Positions 24,248 to 37,469 of a stretch of 64,000 nt of DNA are shown here, piece by piece; position 1 is the stretch's first letter; every line of letters starts with the position of its first letter. A program made the position numbers and the translations under genes. Origin of the DNA: Phocoena phocoena. Its lineage: Eukaryota > Chordata > Mammalia > Artiodactyla > Phocoenidae. The notes beneath the pieces are model-generated. The model did no database searches. It was not told the DNA's origin and saw only the letters and a program-made list of their open reading frames with translations. The DNA lies in the NCBI RefSeq assembly GCF_963924675.1, contig NC_089224.1:64217464-64281463 (forward strand), read 5' to 3'.

Positions 24248-24395
24248 CCTTGGTCTCACCCAGTGTCTCCCACGCAGAAGATACTTAACAACACGTGTCT
24301 CCCTTGGTCTCACCCAGTGTCTCCCACGCAGAAGACAACAGTGTCTCCCTTGGTCTCACCCAGTGTCTCCCACGCAGAAGATACTTAACAACACG
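24248..24395 (+). repeat. Triplicated minisatellite, about 54-bp unit
   Basis: Three head-to-tail copies beginning 'ccttggtctcacccagtgtc' at 24248, 24302 and 24348. Copies 1 and 3 share 'agaagatacttaacaacacg'; copy 2 lacks 8 bases of it, so spacings are 54 and 46. Near-identity implies recent duplication. Confidence 0.92.
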
Positions 24396-24399
24396 TGGG

Positions 24400-24829
24400 A
24401 TTAAAATATGTCATGCGTACTCATTTAAGAAAACAAACATATCATATACTTTCGAAAGAGTTCTGCCCCAAATGCCTAAAAAACAAAAAGTTTGCCCCTT
24501 AAACTAGTAAGCTTTAGTAATTTAAAAACAAAACAAAACAGTCCTCTTTCAGAATATAAATTCATGCATACCTGATGGTATAAGCAAAAAGTTCTGGGAT
24601 ATCCAAATTAAATTCTCTCTCATGACCACCAAGATCAAATATTATATACGAGGGGTGACCCTGGATGGCACTGTTTGACCAAGGCCATGATCATGCATCC
24701 TTCTTCTTCTCTGAAAAGCTTTACAGAAGTCATGAGTTGTCGAAATAAAAAACACGAGTTGCAAAGGGAAACATTTTGCTTGCAATTCTTATTACATTTT
24801 TAGTACCAGTCAAGGTAACCAGTCATATT
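24400..24829. other. DOCK8 downstream flank, nothing recognised
   Basis: AT-rich unique sequence between the minisatellite and the likely DOCK8 cleavage site. Confidence 0.4.
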
Positions 24830-24842
24830 AAAAAATATATAA

Positions 24843-24848
24843 TTTAAT
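24843..24848 (-). terminator. DOCK8: Distal poly(A) signal ATTAAA for DOCK8 (candidate)
   Basis: ATTAAA, the commonest variant hexamer, about 970 nt after the stop, in an A/T-rich context. It gives a UTR length close to that remembered for human. Alternative to the proximal signal at 25333. Confidence 0.35.
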
Positions 24849-25332
24849 TCTCAAATAATAACTTTGTTCCTCTTTCTCCTAAAGTACACTGTCCAAAGAA
24901 TCCTGAATATATTCTTTAGTTGATGTACACGTGCCGACGGACAGCACAAGGTTCAGAAATGAAAGTAGAAATATTACCCTTTTATAAAAATAAACTTGGT
25001 CCCAGAGAGGATGAGAAAAAGAGCGAGCAGGAGCGAGCATAAGAAAAAACACAAAGCTTTGGAGGAGAATTGTTTCAATTTACGTAACTGCAGCATCTGC
25101 GACTTTGGGCGGGTCACTCAGAGTACCATTACCTCCTAACTCAGTGCTTCGAGTGTGCTCCTCTGTAAATGCATGTTAAATTAACCACCTAACAGAACAA
25201 TAAAGCAAAAATAACTATACAACGATTAGTCCACCGTTACCAAAAGGGTAACAAGTTCACAAATAATTAATCGATCCCCACATTTCCAGCCTTCAGGATC
25301 TTCGGATTTCTAGTAAGGCCTCCCCTCACAGT

Positions 25333-25338
25333 TTTATT
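25333..25338 (-). terminator. DOCK8: Proximal poly(A) signal AATAAA for DOCK8 (candidate)
   Basis: A canonical AATAAA on the minus strand about 480 nt after the DOCK8 stop. It is the only canonical hexamer I see between the stop codon and 24.7 kb. Use is not shown by sequence alone. Confidence 0.45.
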
Positions 25339-25817
25339 GGAAATGTTTTGTACTCCAGCAAGGTCACCTTCCTTTCCCATAAAGAGGGGAGGAGAGAAGT
25401 TCACTCTGAATAGTTGGTGGACAACTTGTCCATTTTCCCTTGGGCAATTTGGGTTTATCTAAATTCAGGTTAAATTCAAATACAGGCGGGAGGAAGTCAT
25501 CAGTTCCTGACCACTCAGCAGGAGATGCTGTTTATGCTTTGTTTTGCACAATTATGCGAAAAAACATGGCTTAATAAATATACAGGCACCCCTGATTAAC
25601 CATCCTCCACCACCTCCATCCCCCAAATGCCCCAGATCTGCTCAGACCCCATTTGGGTGTAATTCCCATTATCACTTGGATCCCAAAGCTTCCAGAGTGC
25701 TGTCTGGCCAGGGAGCATGTGGCATGTCCTGTGCGGCAAATGTCCTGTTTTAAGTTCCAGCGGGTCCTTCTCCAGGGTCACAGGGCCTCCAGTCTTCATG
25801 CGTGAAGATAGCCTTTC

Positions 25818-26459
<642 letters not shown>

Positions 26460-26518
26460 TCAGGGTGGGGAGAAAATGAGGTTGCATTTCATACAAGTTT
26501 GAAGTGCTTACAAATTAT

Positions 26519-26558
26519 TTATATATATATATATATATATGTGTATATATATATATAT

Positions 26559-26599
<41 letters not shown>
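26519..26599. repeat. (AT)n with GTGT/ACAC centre, perfect palindrome
   Basis: Alternating AT interrupted by gtgt and acac. 26521-26582 is a perfect 62-bp inverted repeat about the centre at 26541-26562. It abuts the A-tail side of the CHR SINE at 26600, so it probably grew from that tail. Confidence 0.95.
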
Positions 26600-26601
<2 letters not shown>

Positions 26602-26793
26602 GCAGTACGCGGGCCTCTCACTATTGTGGCCTCTCCCGTTGCGGAGCACAGGCTCCGGATGCGCAGGCTCAGCGGCCATGGCTCACGGGCCCAGCCGCTC
26701 TGCGGCATGTGGGATCTTCCGGGACTGGGGCACGAACCCGTGTCCCCTGCATCGGCAGGCGGACTCTCAACCACTGCGCCACCAGGGAAGCCC
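26600..26793 (-). repeat. CHR SINE, short type
   Basis: Same orientation as DOCK8, 155 nt upstream of the exon at 26275-26445. The A tail is replaced by the AT microsatellite; no clear target duplication remains. Confidence 0.92.
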
Positions 26794-27959
26794 AGAACGG
26801 ATTGATTTAATTCACCCTGGAAGCCAAAACCACGCCCTTAACTGGATTTTTACTTATCTTTTAAGTTTGACATTAATTGAAGCAAACTGTAGGATACCAA
26901 AGGTTACATATCAAGGTTTCAGGGAAGAGGTAGGAAGGGGAGGTATATACCCTTTGAATCCTGAGAAATCTACATCACCCCTTATTATTTTTCTATTGCC
27001 TCTTAAACTAACAGTTATGAGCTACCACAATGTGTAAAATGAAATCAGTTTCTTCAACGAGACTTCAAGGACCAGTTTTGTAACACTGGCAGACAAGAGA
27101 CCTGCAGGAGTGAACTGCTAACTTGGGGATGGCTACTCTGCAAACTTTGGAAGAAGCAATTATACTCTCTGTGATCTTTGTTATCAGAAGACATAGTAGC
27201 TATAAATATATATAGTGTTTTGGTTTTTTTTTAGTATAGTTTTTAGCTCTTGTTCATTGGTGGATTTGGTTTTTTGGTTTGGTTGCTCTCGTTGTTCTTT
27301 CTTTTTTTTTATTACTTAAAATATGTTTTAATTTTTATATAGTGTTTTAAAAAGACAAATATATTAATAGGTGGAGTAAATTTTTGTAACTTTATATTTT
27401 AACAAATTTTATACCTTATAAAATTGTTTCATAGACATTTTCTGTATTTCTTCCTTCCATTTAGATTATATTCTCTAGATTTTCTTATTAAAGTTAAAAT
27501 AACTTCCACTATGTTAATTTAAATCCATAAACTAAAGAGAGCCATGCATTATGTTTCCCTCCTAGAGAAGAGCCATATCTCTTGGGAAATGTATACAGGA
27601 TCATATAACTACACTGCAAATCATTTTTTAAAAATGGTCCTATCTGTAACATTTTCATTAGGTCCACAAACAGCTGAACTGTGCAACTTTCACTCAGTGA
27701 CACCACCATTCCAGACAGCCCCCTCCTTGGCTGCTCCCTTTGTTGATAAGTTCACTGAACACAAGCATTTTCTTACAGTCGATGTGCTGGGATTTTTCAG
27801 CAGAGTCCTACAGAAACCAGATTGATGGGGACTAGAAAGGGTGGGAAGTTGTGCTTCCAGAACATGGTTCCCGGTTTTGCTGGGGGTAACTTTCATAGTC
27901 CTCTATCTAAGGTGTCTTTTCTACAGAGAAGGTGGACATGCAGCCCTCACCCTCTGCAT

Positions 27960-28470
27960 CTCTTGCCCTCCCTTCTCTGTGATGCTCCTTCAGCACAGCT
28001 CACATATCAGTCTCTCAGTATGGCCAAAAAATTGCTGGTTGCTTCATCAACAACCATTCCCTCTCTTGCTTAGTAGCAGAACTCCAGGTGGTATACCCAC
28101 CTGGAAAATTACATTCCCTAGCCTCCCTTATAAATAGGGACGGCTGAAGAGCTATAAGATGAAGTCACTAGGAAAGCTCTTTAAAGGGGTGTAGCCTTTT
28201 GCTCTTTCCTCATTTCTATTCCTGATACCTGCCTAGGATGTAGTTGTGATGGCCAGAGCCTTAGCAGCCGTTCTGTGACTATGAGGATGGATATACTATA
28301 ACCAGGATAGCAGAGCAAAAGAATGGAAAGAGTCAGGGTCTCTGATGACTTTATGTGACCACCACACAGCTCTGGGATGCCTATCTCTGATCTTGTTTCA
28401 TATGAGAGAAAAATAATTTTCTATCTTATTTAAGCCACTCTTAATTCCATTCTGTTACTGGCAACTGAAT
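27960..28470 (+). repeat. Probable old LTR, MLT-like
   Basis: 'actatgaggatggatatact', 'gtctctgatgactttatgtg', 'tatgagagaaaaataatttt' and 'atcttatttaagccactctt' fit a decayed solo LTR 3' half. Subfamily uncertain. Confidence 0.5.
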
Positions 28471-28486
28471 GTACTTCCTAGAGAGA

Positions 28487-28690
28487 ACAGGCTCTGGAGC
28501 TGGAGTGCTCACCTCTGAATCCTGCTTTGCTACTTATTGGCTTTGTGACATTAGGCAAGTTACTTAAGCTTTCCATGCCTTAGTTTCTTCACCTGTGACA
28601 TGATGGTGAAAATAGCCTACCTCATAAATTTTTGTAATGATTAAATGAATTAAATATATAAAATGCTTAGAATAGTACTGTTACATAGCT
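28487..28690 (+). repeat. MIR SINE
   Basis: 'ggctctggagctggagtgct', 'tggctttgtgacattaggca', 'ccttagtttcttcacctgt' and 'gtaatgattaaatgaattaa' follow MIR in order. Confidence 0.88.
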
Positions 28691-28814
28691 AAAACCTAGA
28701 ACACTTATTGTTTTATTATTATTGTTACTATTCCTGATAGACCCAGTCTGAGTGCAGAAACTATTTGTTCTATATAAGAATGATGATGGGATGTCAGAGA
28801 TTTTATATTCCAGT

Positions 28815-28950
28815 CCCTTTTTTTTCATAGTTGATGAAACTAAGATGCAAAGAGATGAAGTGCCCTGTCCAGAGTCATACACCTTTGGGAACAGGAAAGG
28901 TGGATGTAAATCCAGGATCCTGTTGCTCCCAGGCCGATGTCTCATTAGCC
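28815..28950 (-). repeat. MIR fragment
   Basis: 'tgatgaaactaagatgcaaa' then 'gccctgtccagagtcataca', inverted MIR core. Confidence 0.65.
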
Positions 28951-29089
28951 CCACTGTGTGTTATGTTACAAACCTTACAGAGGCACACAAGTCACGGGCA
29001 GACAATGTCTATATTTAAATCAGATTACGTCTCTTTCCTATGTAAATCAATCTGGTTTCTATTTGCCCCATACTGTTATAGTCATCAAT

Positions 29090-29630
29090 CACTTCATATG
29101 TGCCAAGTCCTATTCTAAGTTCTCTGAATTGACTCTTTCGATACTAACTTTAAGAGGTAGTTACTATTTTATCCCCATTTTACAGTTGGGGAAACTAAGG
29201 TTGGGTAACTAGCCCAAGGTCACACAGCTAGTTAAGGCAGAGTAGATATTATTTATTTATTTACTTATTGTTTTATCTTTGGCTGCGTTGGGTCTTCATT
29301 GCTGCACACGGGCTTTCTCTAGTTGCAGCGAGCGGGGATTACTCTTTGCTGCGGTGTGCGGGCTTCTCATTGTGGTGGCTTCCCTTGTTGCGGAGCACAG
29401 GCTCTAGGTGCACGGGCTTTAGTAGTTGTGGCACGCAGGCTCAGTAGTTGTGGCACATGGGCTCAGTTGCTCTGTGGCATGTGGCATCTTCCCGGACCAG
29501 GGATCAAACCCGTGTCCCCTGCAGTGGCAGGCTGACTCCTAACTACTGTGCCACCAGGGAAGTCTCAGAGTGAATATGTGAAGCCAGGCAACTAGGCCCG
29601 AGAGCCCACACTCATAACCCCAACACCACA
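29090..29630 (-). repeat. MIR split by a CHR SINE
   Basis: Inverted MIR 29090-29248 ('ccccattttacagttgggga', 'caaggtcacacagctagtta') resumes at about 29566 ('gaatatgtgaagccaggcaa') after the CHR insertion. Confidence 0.75.
29249..29565 (-). repeat. CHR SINE, full-length type
   Basis: Inverted long CHR; flanks CAGAGTAGATAT and CAGAGTGAATAT form an imperfect duplication. More diverged than the short copies. Confidence 0.88.
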
Positions 29631-30084
29631 AATGCTGCCTAGGAAAGACCCTGACCCTTCCAGCTAGAATCCAAGGCATACGGCCTTGGTCTCAAGTTGG
29701 AACTATTCTCTCCCGAGTCCCAATTTGTAGTATTCGGCGTTTCTCATCTTCTTCCTGGTAACACTTCAGCAAGTCTCCAGCTAAGGTCCAGTGAAAAAAT
29801 ACAGCTGCCGGAGTGAGAGGAGAGATACTGGAGAAACTGAGGGATTGGCTCCCCACCCCCTCCCGTGACTGGAGTGATATATGTGGTCCAGGCCCTTGAA
29901 GTTGAGGAAGGATTATTTGGGGGCAGGGCACCAAAGGAACATCTGGCCTTTCCACAGGAAGGGCTGCAGTGGATGTGAGGGTCCCCTGGTCAGAGCCACC
30001 TCGGCTGGCACCTCCAGCACTGTCCCTGCATTTCCTCCCTCCCAGCCCGACCTCTACCAAACCCCAGATCCCAAGGGCAGCCGG

Positions 30085-30215
30085 TCTCAGGGGAAGGCTA
30101 GTCTAATTCCTGGTTCTGCCACTTACTTGCTGTGTGACCTTGGGCTAATCGTGGTCTCCTTCAACCGCACTTCTTCATCTATAAAGTGGGTTTATGAGGA
30201 TGAAATGGTGTCGGG
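30085..30215 (+). repeat. MIR SINE
   Basis: 'ggttctgccacttacttgct', 'gtgtgaccttgggctaatcg' and 'cttcttcatctataaagtgg' are MIR core. Confidence 0.8.
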
Positions 30216-30540
30216 CGTGTGAGGACCTGACCAAGCGGCTGCGGGAGGAGTGCTGTGCAGGCGGCGTGGCCTGCCTCTCCTGGAGCGAAGCGGGGGAGAC
30301 AGCCCACCAGGAGCACTGTCCTGGGTGCCCCGCGGCTGCCTGTGGGGAGGCGCCTGAGGCCGAAGGAGCAGGGCACCACGGGGGCAGGGAGCGCAGCCCA
30401 GGGCAGACAGGAGCAGCCGTGGCTGGATCCTCTGGCTGTCGCCCTGAGCCCCCTCTAATTCCCTTGGCTGGGCGGCCCCAGAGGGGCTGGTGTGGCTCCC
30501 TGCCTTGGGGAAGTCACAGTGGCCCTGCTTCCTCCTCCTA
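30216..30540. other. GC-rich, CpG-containing patch of unknown nature
   Basis: About 300 bp with more than ten CpGs in otherwise AT-rich intron. A plus-strand frame at 30194-30541 (115 codons) stays open and is Cys/Gly/Ala-rich, but has no recognisable domain. It could be an intronic CpG islet or a GC-rich old repeat. Confidence 0.4.
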
Positions 30541-30990
30541 AGGGGGCGAGATTGGGACTACGGCCTTGGGAAGGTGTCCAGTCTCGAGTCTGACACCTGG
30601 AAGCAGGTTCTGAGGACCTGCTGAACACCCCAGAACCCAGCGGGGGGTGGGGTCCGCCTAGATCAGACTCTAGGCTAGTCTCTAGGGCCTGACTCACATT
30701 ACACTGTCTTCCGCCTCCTTGGGCCCTGGGCTTCTGTCCTGAGGAGTTACAGAGGCCTGTGGTTCTGACGATCACACACTATTCTCGATTTCACAGTCAG
30801 CCCAAACACCCTCCCACGCGGTGCCCTGGCCCTGAAGTGAGAGCACCGTCAAGCCCTGAGGACCGAGACCTTGTTCAAGAGAACCGGGGGTGGAGATGTG
30901 CTAAGAGAGGAGGACAGGATAGCACTGTAACTGAAGTGGATTTTTTTCCTCTTGGGAATGGTTGCAGAATGGCTGGGAGGGGGAAGCCAC

Positions 30991-30995
<5 letters not shown>

Positions 30996-31027
<32 letters not shown>
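30996..31027 (+). repeat. (GT)n microsatellite
   Basis: Uninterrupted gt dinucleotide run of about 14 units. Confidence 0.95.
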
Positions 31028-31030
<3 letters not shown>

Positions 31031-31472
31031 CTCCACTAGGCTCTCAGTTTTCCACCCAGCCTCCTAGGCCCACTGAGACAGGTCCCTGTGACCTGGAAAA
31101 GGGACAGACGTCCTTCATATGTCCCTGCTACGGACCTGCTCTCGAGCAACCTCTCGTAATGTTTCAGGCTTTGCTTTCCCACCAAATACTCAGATCTCTT
31201 TTCACCTACTGCTTCTGTTTCCACCCACACTACACACAGTTGGTTTTCCTTTGGCCACTTGGGTAAATTCCCTCTCCTTTCTCTTCACAGACGTTAACTC
31301 CCGTTAAGACTCTTTGACCATTTATGCGGTGGAACTCTACTGATGTATCTGAAACTATGTCCCTTAAAGGCAACCTGGACCTGGTGCCATTGAGTCCTGC
31401 TCTCTTTTCTTTAAATATAAAAATGAATTTAAAAATCACTTAGTCTTTATAAGAATGAGAAAGTTCACATGT

Positions 31473-31840
31473 TATGGAATGAAGGTTTGTGTCCCTCCCA
31501 AAATTCACATGTGACCTCCATGTGATGGGATTTGGAGGTGGGGCCTTTAGGAAGAATGAAGGTTTAAATTAGGCCATGAGAGTGGGACCCACATGATGGG
31601 ATTAGTGCCCTTGTAGAAAGAGACCAGAGAGCTATCTTCTTCATCTCTCTACCAGGTGAAGATACAGTGAGAAGGTGGCCATTTACAAGCCAGCAAGAGG
31701 GTTCTCCCTAGGAACTGAATCTGCTGACACTTTAAGCTTGGACTTCCCAGCCTCCAGCACTGCGAGAAATAAATGTCTGTTATTCAGCTACTCAGTCTGT
31801 GGTATTTTGCTATAGTGGCCCAAGCTGACTAAGACAGAAA
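31473..31840 (+). repeat. MaLR LTR, MLT1 type
   Basis: 'atggaatgaaggtttgtgtc', 'cacatgatgggattagtgcc', 'actgcgagaaataaatgtct' and 'ctgtggtattttgctatagt' in order. Solo, non-coding. Confidence 0.87.
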
Positions 31841-32477
31841 TGTAAGAGGAAAATTTAAAACCACAGACTGGCACAGATTGCAGTGTTTAAAATGGTCTGG
31901 GTGCTCTGGGGAGCAGAGGAGGGAAACAGTATGTTGTACCTCTCCATCTTGGCTTTTGAAACCCTGAGATGTTTCAGAAGGGGATCCAGGCCCCAACCTG
32001 GCAACCATGTGAAGAGCCGCAGGACTGGCTGGATCAGGTGTCAGTTGCAGCAGGTCAGCCTGCCAGGTTCTTTATGGCTTCATCCAGGCCCGCTACAGCT
32101 GAGTCAGACAGGCCACTGCCCAGTGGCAGGACCCAGCTACAGTGTACCCAGCAAGTGTACATTTCCGTTATTAGCAATCAGCCTTGGAAGGCTCACTTAT
32201 GTTCACCTTGGAAACCTGGGCTTATCGACCTACAGCCCAAGTCTGCTGAGAAGCTGGAGCTCACTCAAGGCAAAACCGGGAACGATTTCACACCCAAACA
32301 TTTTCCCCTCCTGCATCATCTCTGCTGATAGCAGGTTCCAGGGAGAAAACACAGGGGCGCAAACAACTTGACCAAACAATTCCTCTATTCATTACAACGC
32401 TGTGACTTGCTGACTGGACCTGAGAAGCAATTAAGCAATGGAGGAAAGGAAGGTTTCCTCACCTACTACCTGTACTG

Positions 32478-32574
32478 AGGGTATAAGTTACAGATCATCA
32501 CATTTACCCTTGTAAATATACAGTTTGATTAGTTTTAGTAGATTAATACAGTCATGCAACCTTCACCACAATCT
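32478..32574. repeat. L1M fragment
   Basis: 'acatttacccttgtaaatat' to 'tcatgcaaccttcaccacaa' resembles the old L1 segment also seen at 61660-61790. Confidence 0.5.
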
Positions 32575-32581
32575 CACCCAC

Positions 32582-32588
<7 letters not shown>

Positions 32589-32613
<25 letters not shown>

Positions 32614-32806
32614 GTGGTCTGCAGGCCTCTCACTGCTGTGGCCTCTCCCGTTGCGGAGCACAGGCTCCGGATGCGCAGGCTCAGCGGCCACGGCTCACGG
32701 GCCCAGCCGCTCCGCGGCATGTGGGATCTTCCCGGACCGGGGCATGAACCCATGTCCCCTGCATCGGCAGGGGGACTCTCAACCACTGCGCCACCAGGGA
32801 AGCCCC
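32589..32806 (-). repeat. CHR SINE, short type
   Basis: Inverted copy with a T run (A tail) of about 28 and a perfect 14-bp duplication CACCCACTACTTTT at 32575-32588 and 32807-32820. Young insertion. Confidence 0.96.
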
Positions 32807-33189
32807 CACCCACTACTTTTGATGCATGTGAAATAAAGTGGAATGAAAGTCACTGGACTTGGACTTTGACAATGAAGTAGTGAGCAGAAGTACTGTTTTG
32901 CCTGTAGCCTCGTCTCATTTGTACTGGAACTTCATCTTTGCACACAGGTAGCAGGGTGCCTGGCACAAAGTATGGGCTCAATAAATGTTTGCTCAATGAA
33001 CCGGCATCTATAGTTGTTCAAAGGTGTTAATAGTAATGGCACATTTCCTCCTGTGAAGGGAGGAAAGGGGAGGAAAAAGGGTGAGTGACAGTAGGCAGGA
33101 CCTGACGCGTGAAGCCCTCGGGGAGGGGGCACAGAGGAGAAAATGTGAGATGGCGGCAATCAAGCAACCTCTACAGCTTTGCAGCCTCT

Positions 33190-33350
33190 GCTCAAAGATC
33201 GGTCCCATCTGGCAGCTTCAGCAGCACCTGGGAGCTTGTTAGAAATGCAGAGTCTCAGGCCCACCCCAGAACTACTGAATCAGAATCTGCATTTTGACAA
33301 GATCCCCAGGTCATTTGTTTTGCACAGTGAAGTTTGAGAAGCACTGACAG
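33190..33350. repeat. hAT-Charlie MITE (MER20-like)
   Basis: 'gggagcttgttagaaatgca', 'ccccagaactactgaatcag' and 'gtgaagtttgagaagcactg' match the element at 35181 in the opposite orientation. Confidence 0.75.
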
Positions 33351-33409
33351 ATATTCTTGTGGCATTCCTAGAACAGGGCGGCAGCCTACCCAGCAGGGGG
33401 AAGGTCCAC

Positions 33410-33457
33410 AGCCAACAGCAGGCAGACTCTCAACCACTGCGCTACCAAGGAAGCCCT
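33410..33457 (-). repeat. CHR SINE head fragment
   Basis: Only the 5' 45-50 bases of a CHR element remain ('ctcaaccactgcgctaccaa'), without body or tail. Confidence 0.75.
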
Positions 33458-33719
33458 CGACAGGGATTTTATAAGGACATTTTAACTAAAAAATCACTTC
33501 TCTTAGCAAGCTTCCTTTTACATCTATATTCTATTCAGAGCCCCACTTGTCAATAGTGCTGTCTTCCCAGGCTCCCCTCCCTGTGCTGGCATGCCCACAG
33601 ATTGTACTGCTCTTGCCAACACAGAGGAGCCCAGACGTATCAAGGACGGCCCTGCCTCTGTGTCTTGTGCGACTGTTGGTCCCTTTACCAGTAATGCCTC
33701 TGTCTTCCCACTGCCCCCT

Positions 33720-33985
33720 TCTTACCACCTACATACCCAAGACGAGGTTTAAGTGATGTTTTCCCACAAAGCTTTCCCTAGCCACTGCAGAGTGCAACTG
33801 ACTGTTCTTTTCTGAACTCTTAGCCCTATATTTTGTGTACTCTCCACAGTTCTTAGAACATGCTGCATTGCTTTGTTATTTAGCCAGGTAAAAGTCCTAT
33901 TGTCAGGAGCAGAGGAATACCCAGCTCCTGTATTCCTATAACGAATATCATACCTGGGTCCTAGTGTGTGCTCATTAAACACTTC
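33720..33985 (+). repeat. L2 LINE 3' end (probable)
   Basis: 'cccacaaagctttccctagc' and 'ctagtgtgtgctcattaaac' fit the L2 tail. Decayed. Confidence 0.5.
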
Positions 33986-34273
33986 ACAGGTCCTTGCAGA
34001 GGTCCAGAGAGGCCCGGGCCACTGCCACCTTCATGGGCCTTTCACAATAACTTCATTTTATATGAAGATACGTGGAAAGTAAATTGATCTTTAAAAATTC
34101 CCCCAATACTTTTCTAGCCTTTTGTTTTATGAAAATGCACTCTTTACTGAAGAATATCTAGATTTTGTGTAATGTCAAAATTGTTATGAAATACAGGAAA
34201 CAATTCAAATACAAAACATTAATAAATATAATTTCCGTCTGTGCATGTGTATGTATGTGCATATGTATAGTGT

Positions 34274-34279
34274 GCACGC

Positions 34280-34313
<34 letters not shown>
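34274..34313 (+). repeat. (CA)n microsatellite
   Basis: About 17 ca units preceded by tg-rich sequence. Confidence 0.95.
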
Positions 34314-34315
<2 letters not shown>

Positions 34316-34964
34316 CTATTACTAAGCTGCTGAGATTCACTGCAGGACAAAGAATGTCTCCTTTATACGTAGCAAATTTACATATGTCTCACCAAAGCCT
34401 GTGAAGGAGGAGAACCTCACCTGACACTAGCATTCTGGTGAGTTTTCACTGAATTTAGCAAACTTTAACTTTTAGCCTCCTTTATCCCCATCTGCCAAGT
34501 GAAGATATTCCTATACTTTATATGCTGCTCTAAGACCCGGGGTGAAAAGAAATATTAGTACATGTATTTCTGATGTCCTTCTCTCTTATGGGTGAGGTGC
34601 CATCCACATCCTTCATAATCATTCCTTTTAGGGCCACAGGAGTCCCAGTATACCTGTGTGCATTGCAGCAACTTGCAAGACCTTGTCCCAAGATTCACTT
34701 CCTATCCAGCCTGAACAGGCTGCTCTTGGAGCCAGCTCTACTGCAGAATTCAGGAGCAGAGAGGACGCTTGTCTGCCAGTGGGAATTGCCATAGAGATGA
34801 CTGATACCTTTGTAAAATTCCAGTTTTAGAATCTCGCCTCTATCTCTCAATTTGAGGCAGTGTCTTTTACATTTATAAAAATAAGTTATTGTATGATATG
34901 GGAAATTACAAAGACTGCCAATGCCAAGAACCTCTCAGGCTCTAATTCATCAGTGGAACATCAG

Positions 34965-35165
34965 CACGTTGAAGAAGTATTCGCTACTTGGATTCAGAAG
35001 ACCTGGTTTGAACTCAACTCTGCTACTAACTTGCTGTGTGACCTTAAGTAAAATCATTTCCCATCTCTGAACCTCCATTTCCTCTTTTGTAAAATGAAGA
35101 TTTATTTTACAGTGTGAGATGAGAAATATGAAAGCACCATACAGTTTGTGAGCTACTAGTGCAAG
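34965..35165 (+). repeat. MIR SINE
   Basis: 'gacctggtttgaactcaact', 'acttgctgtgtgaccttaag' and 'ctccatttcctcttttgtaa'. Confidence 0.85.
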
Positions 35166-35180
35166 CAGTGTTGCTCTATG

Positions 35181-35368
35181 CAGGCTTCTCAAACTTGAGC
35201 ACGCATCCGAATCCCCTGGAGGACTTGTTAAAATATGGGTTGCTGGGTCCCACCTCTGGAGAGTCTTACTCAGTAGGTCTGACTGGTATCTGAGAATTTT
35301 CCTCTCTAGCAAATTTCTCAAGTGATGCTGAAGCTGCTCGCCTGGGGACCACAATTTGAAAACCACTG
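35181..35368. repeat. hAT-Charlie MITE (MER20-like), complete
   Basis: Inverted ends 'caggcttctcaaa' and 'tttgaaaaccactg' with an imperfect 8-bp flanking duplication. Its right end is 33 nt from the DOCK8 exon at 35402. Confidence 0.8.
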
Positions 35369-35400
35369 CTCTACTGAAATCCCAGCCATTTCCCCTCTTA

Positions 35401-36942
<1,542 letters not shown>

Positions 36943-37019
36943 CTATGACAAAGAGGACACTGGGTTTGAAGCAGCAGCTAAGAAGGCTTTCAGAGAAATT
37001 TAGAATAATCAGGACAGGT

Positions 37020-37235
37020 TAAGAGGAAGGAAGAGCCTAACATTTCTTGAGTACTTATTATGTTCCAGGAACTTTACATGCATTTATGATTTACTTCTTT
37101 AAACAACTTCCTATTCTCTCCACCTTGCAGTCAAAGAGGGATTTGTAAGGTTAAGTAAGTGACACAGGTCGTAAGTGGGGAGGTCAGATTTTGACCACAA
37201 TAATGTTCACATTCAAAATCCATGTTTTTTTCTAC
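37020..37235 (-). repeat. MIR SINE
   Basis: 'cttgagtacttattatgttc', 'ggaactttacatgcatttat' and 'aggttaagtaagtgacacag', inverted MIR. Confidence 0.75.
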
Positions 37236-37469
37236 ACTGTTAGGTTTCCTTTCCTATTGTGGAAGAAGTTACTTGACTTATACTTGGGAAAGCTGTTAGA
37301 AGCACAGCATTCAAGATTTTCTTCTCCACCATAACACAAGATTTTGGTGTCATGTGTGCCTTTTCTAACTCACCCTGAAGGTGAATTCTTAGTAAAGAGA
37401 ATTCTCTTAAGGGTCAATCTGCTAGTTGCTAAGTTCTGTTGGCTTGGAGTATGACCTTTTCTGAATTTT

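Larger units (their letters stand above)
24830..25817 (-). other. DOCK8: DOCK8 3' untranslated region (probable extent)
   Basis: Sequence after the stop codon at 25818. It contains no SINE or other young repeat, unlike its surroundings, which fits a transcribed and constrained region. The end is uncertain: an early AATAAA would give about 0.5 kb of UTR and a later ATTAAA about 1 kb. I recall about 1 kb for human DOCK8, which favours the distal site. Confidence 0.55.
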
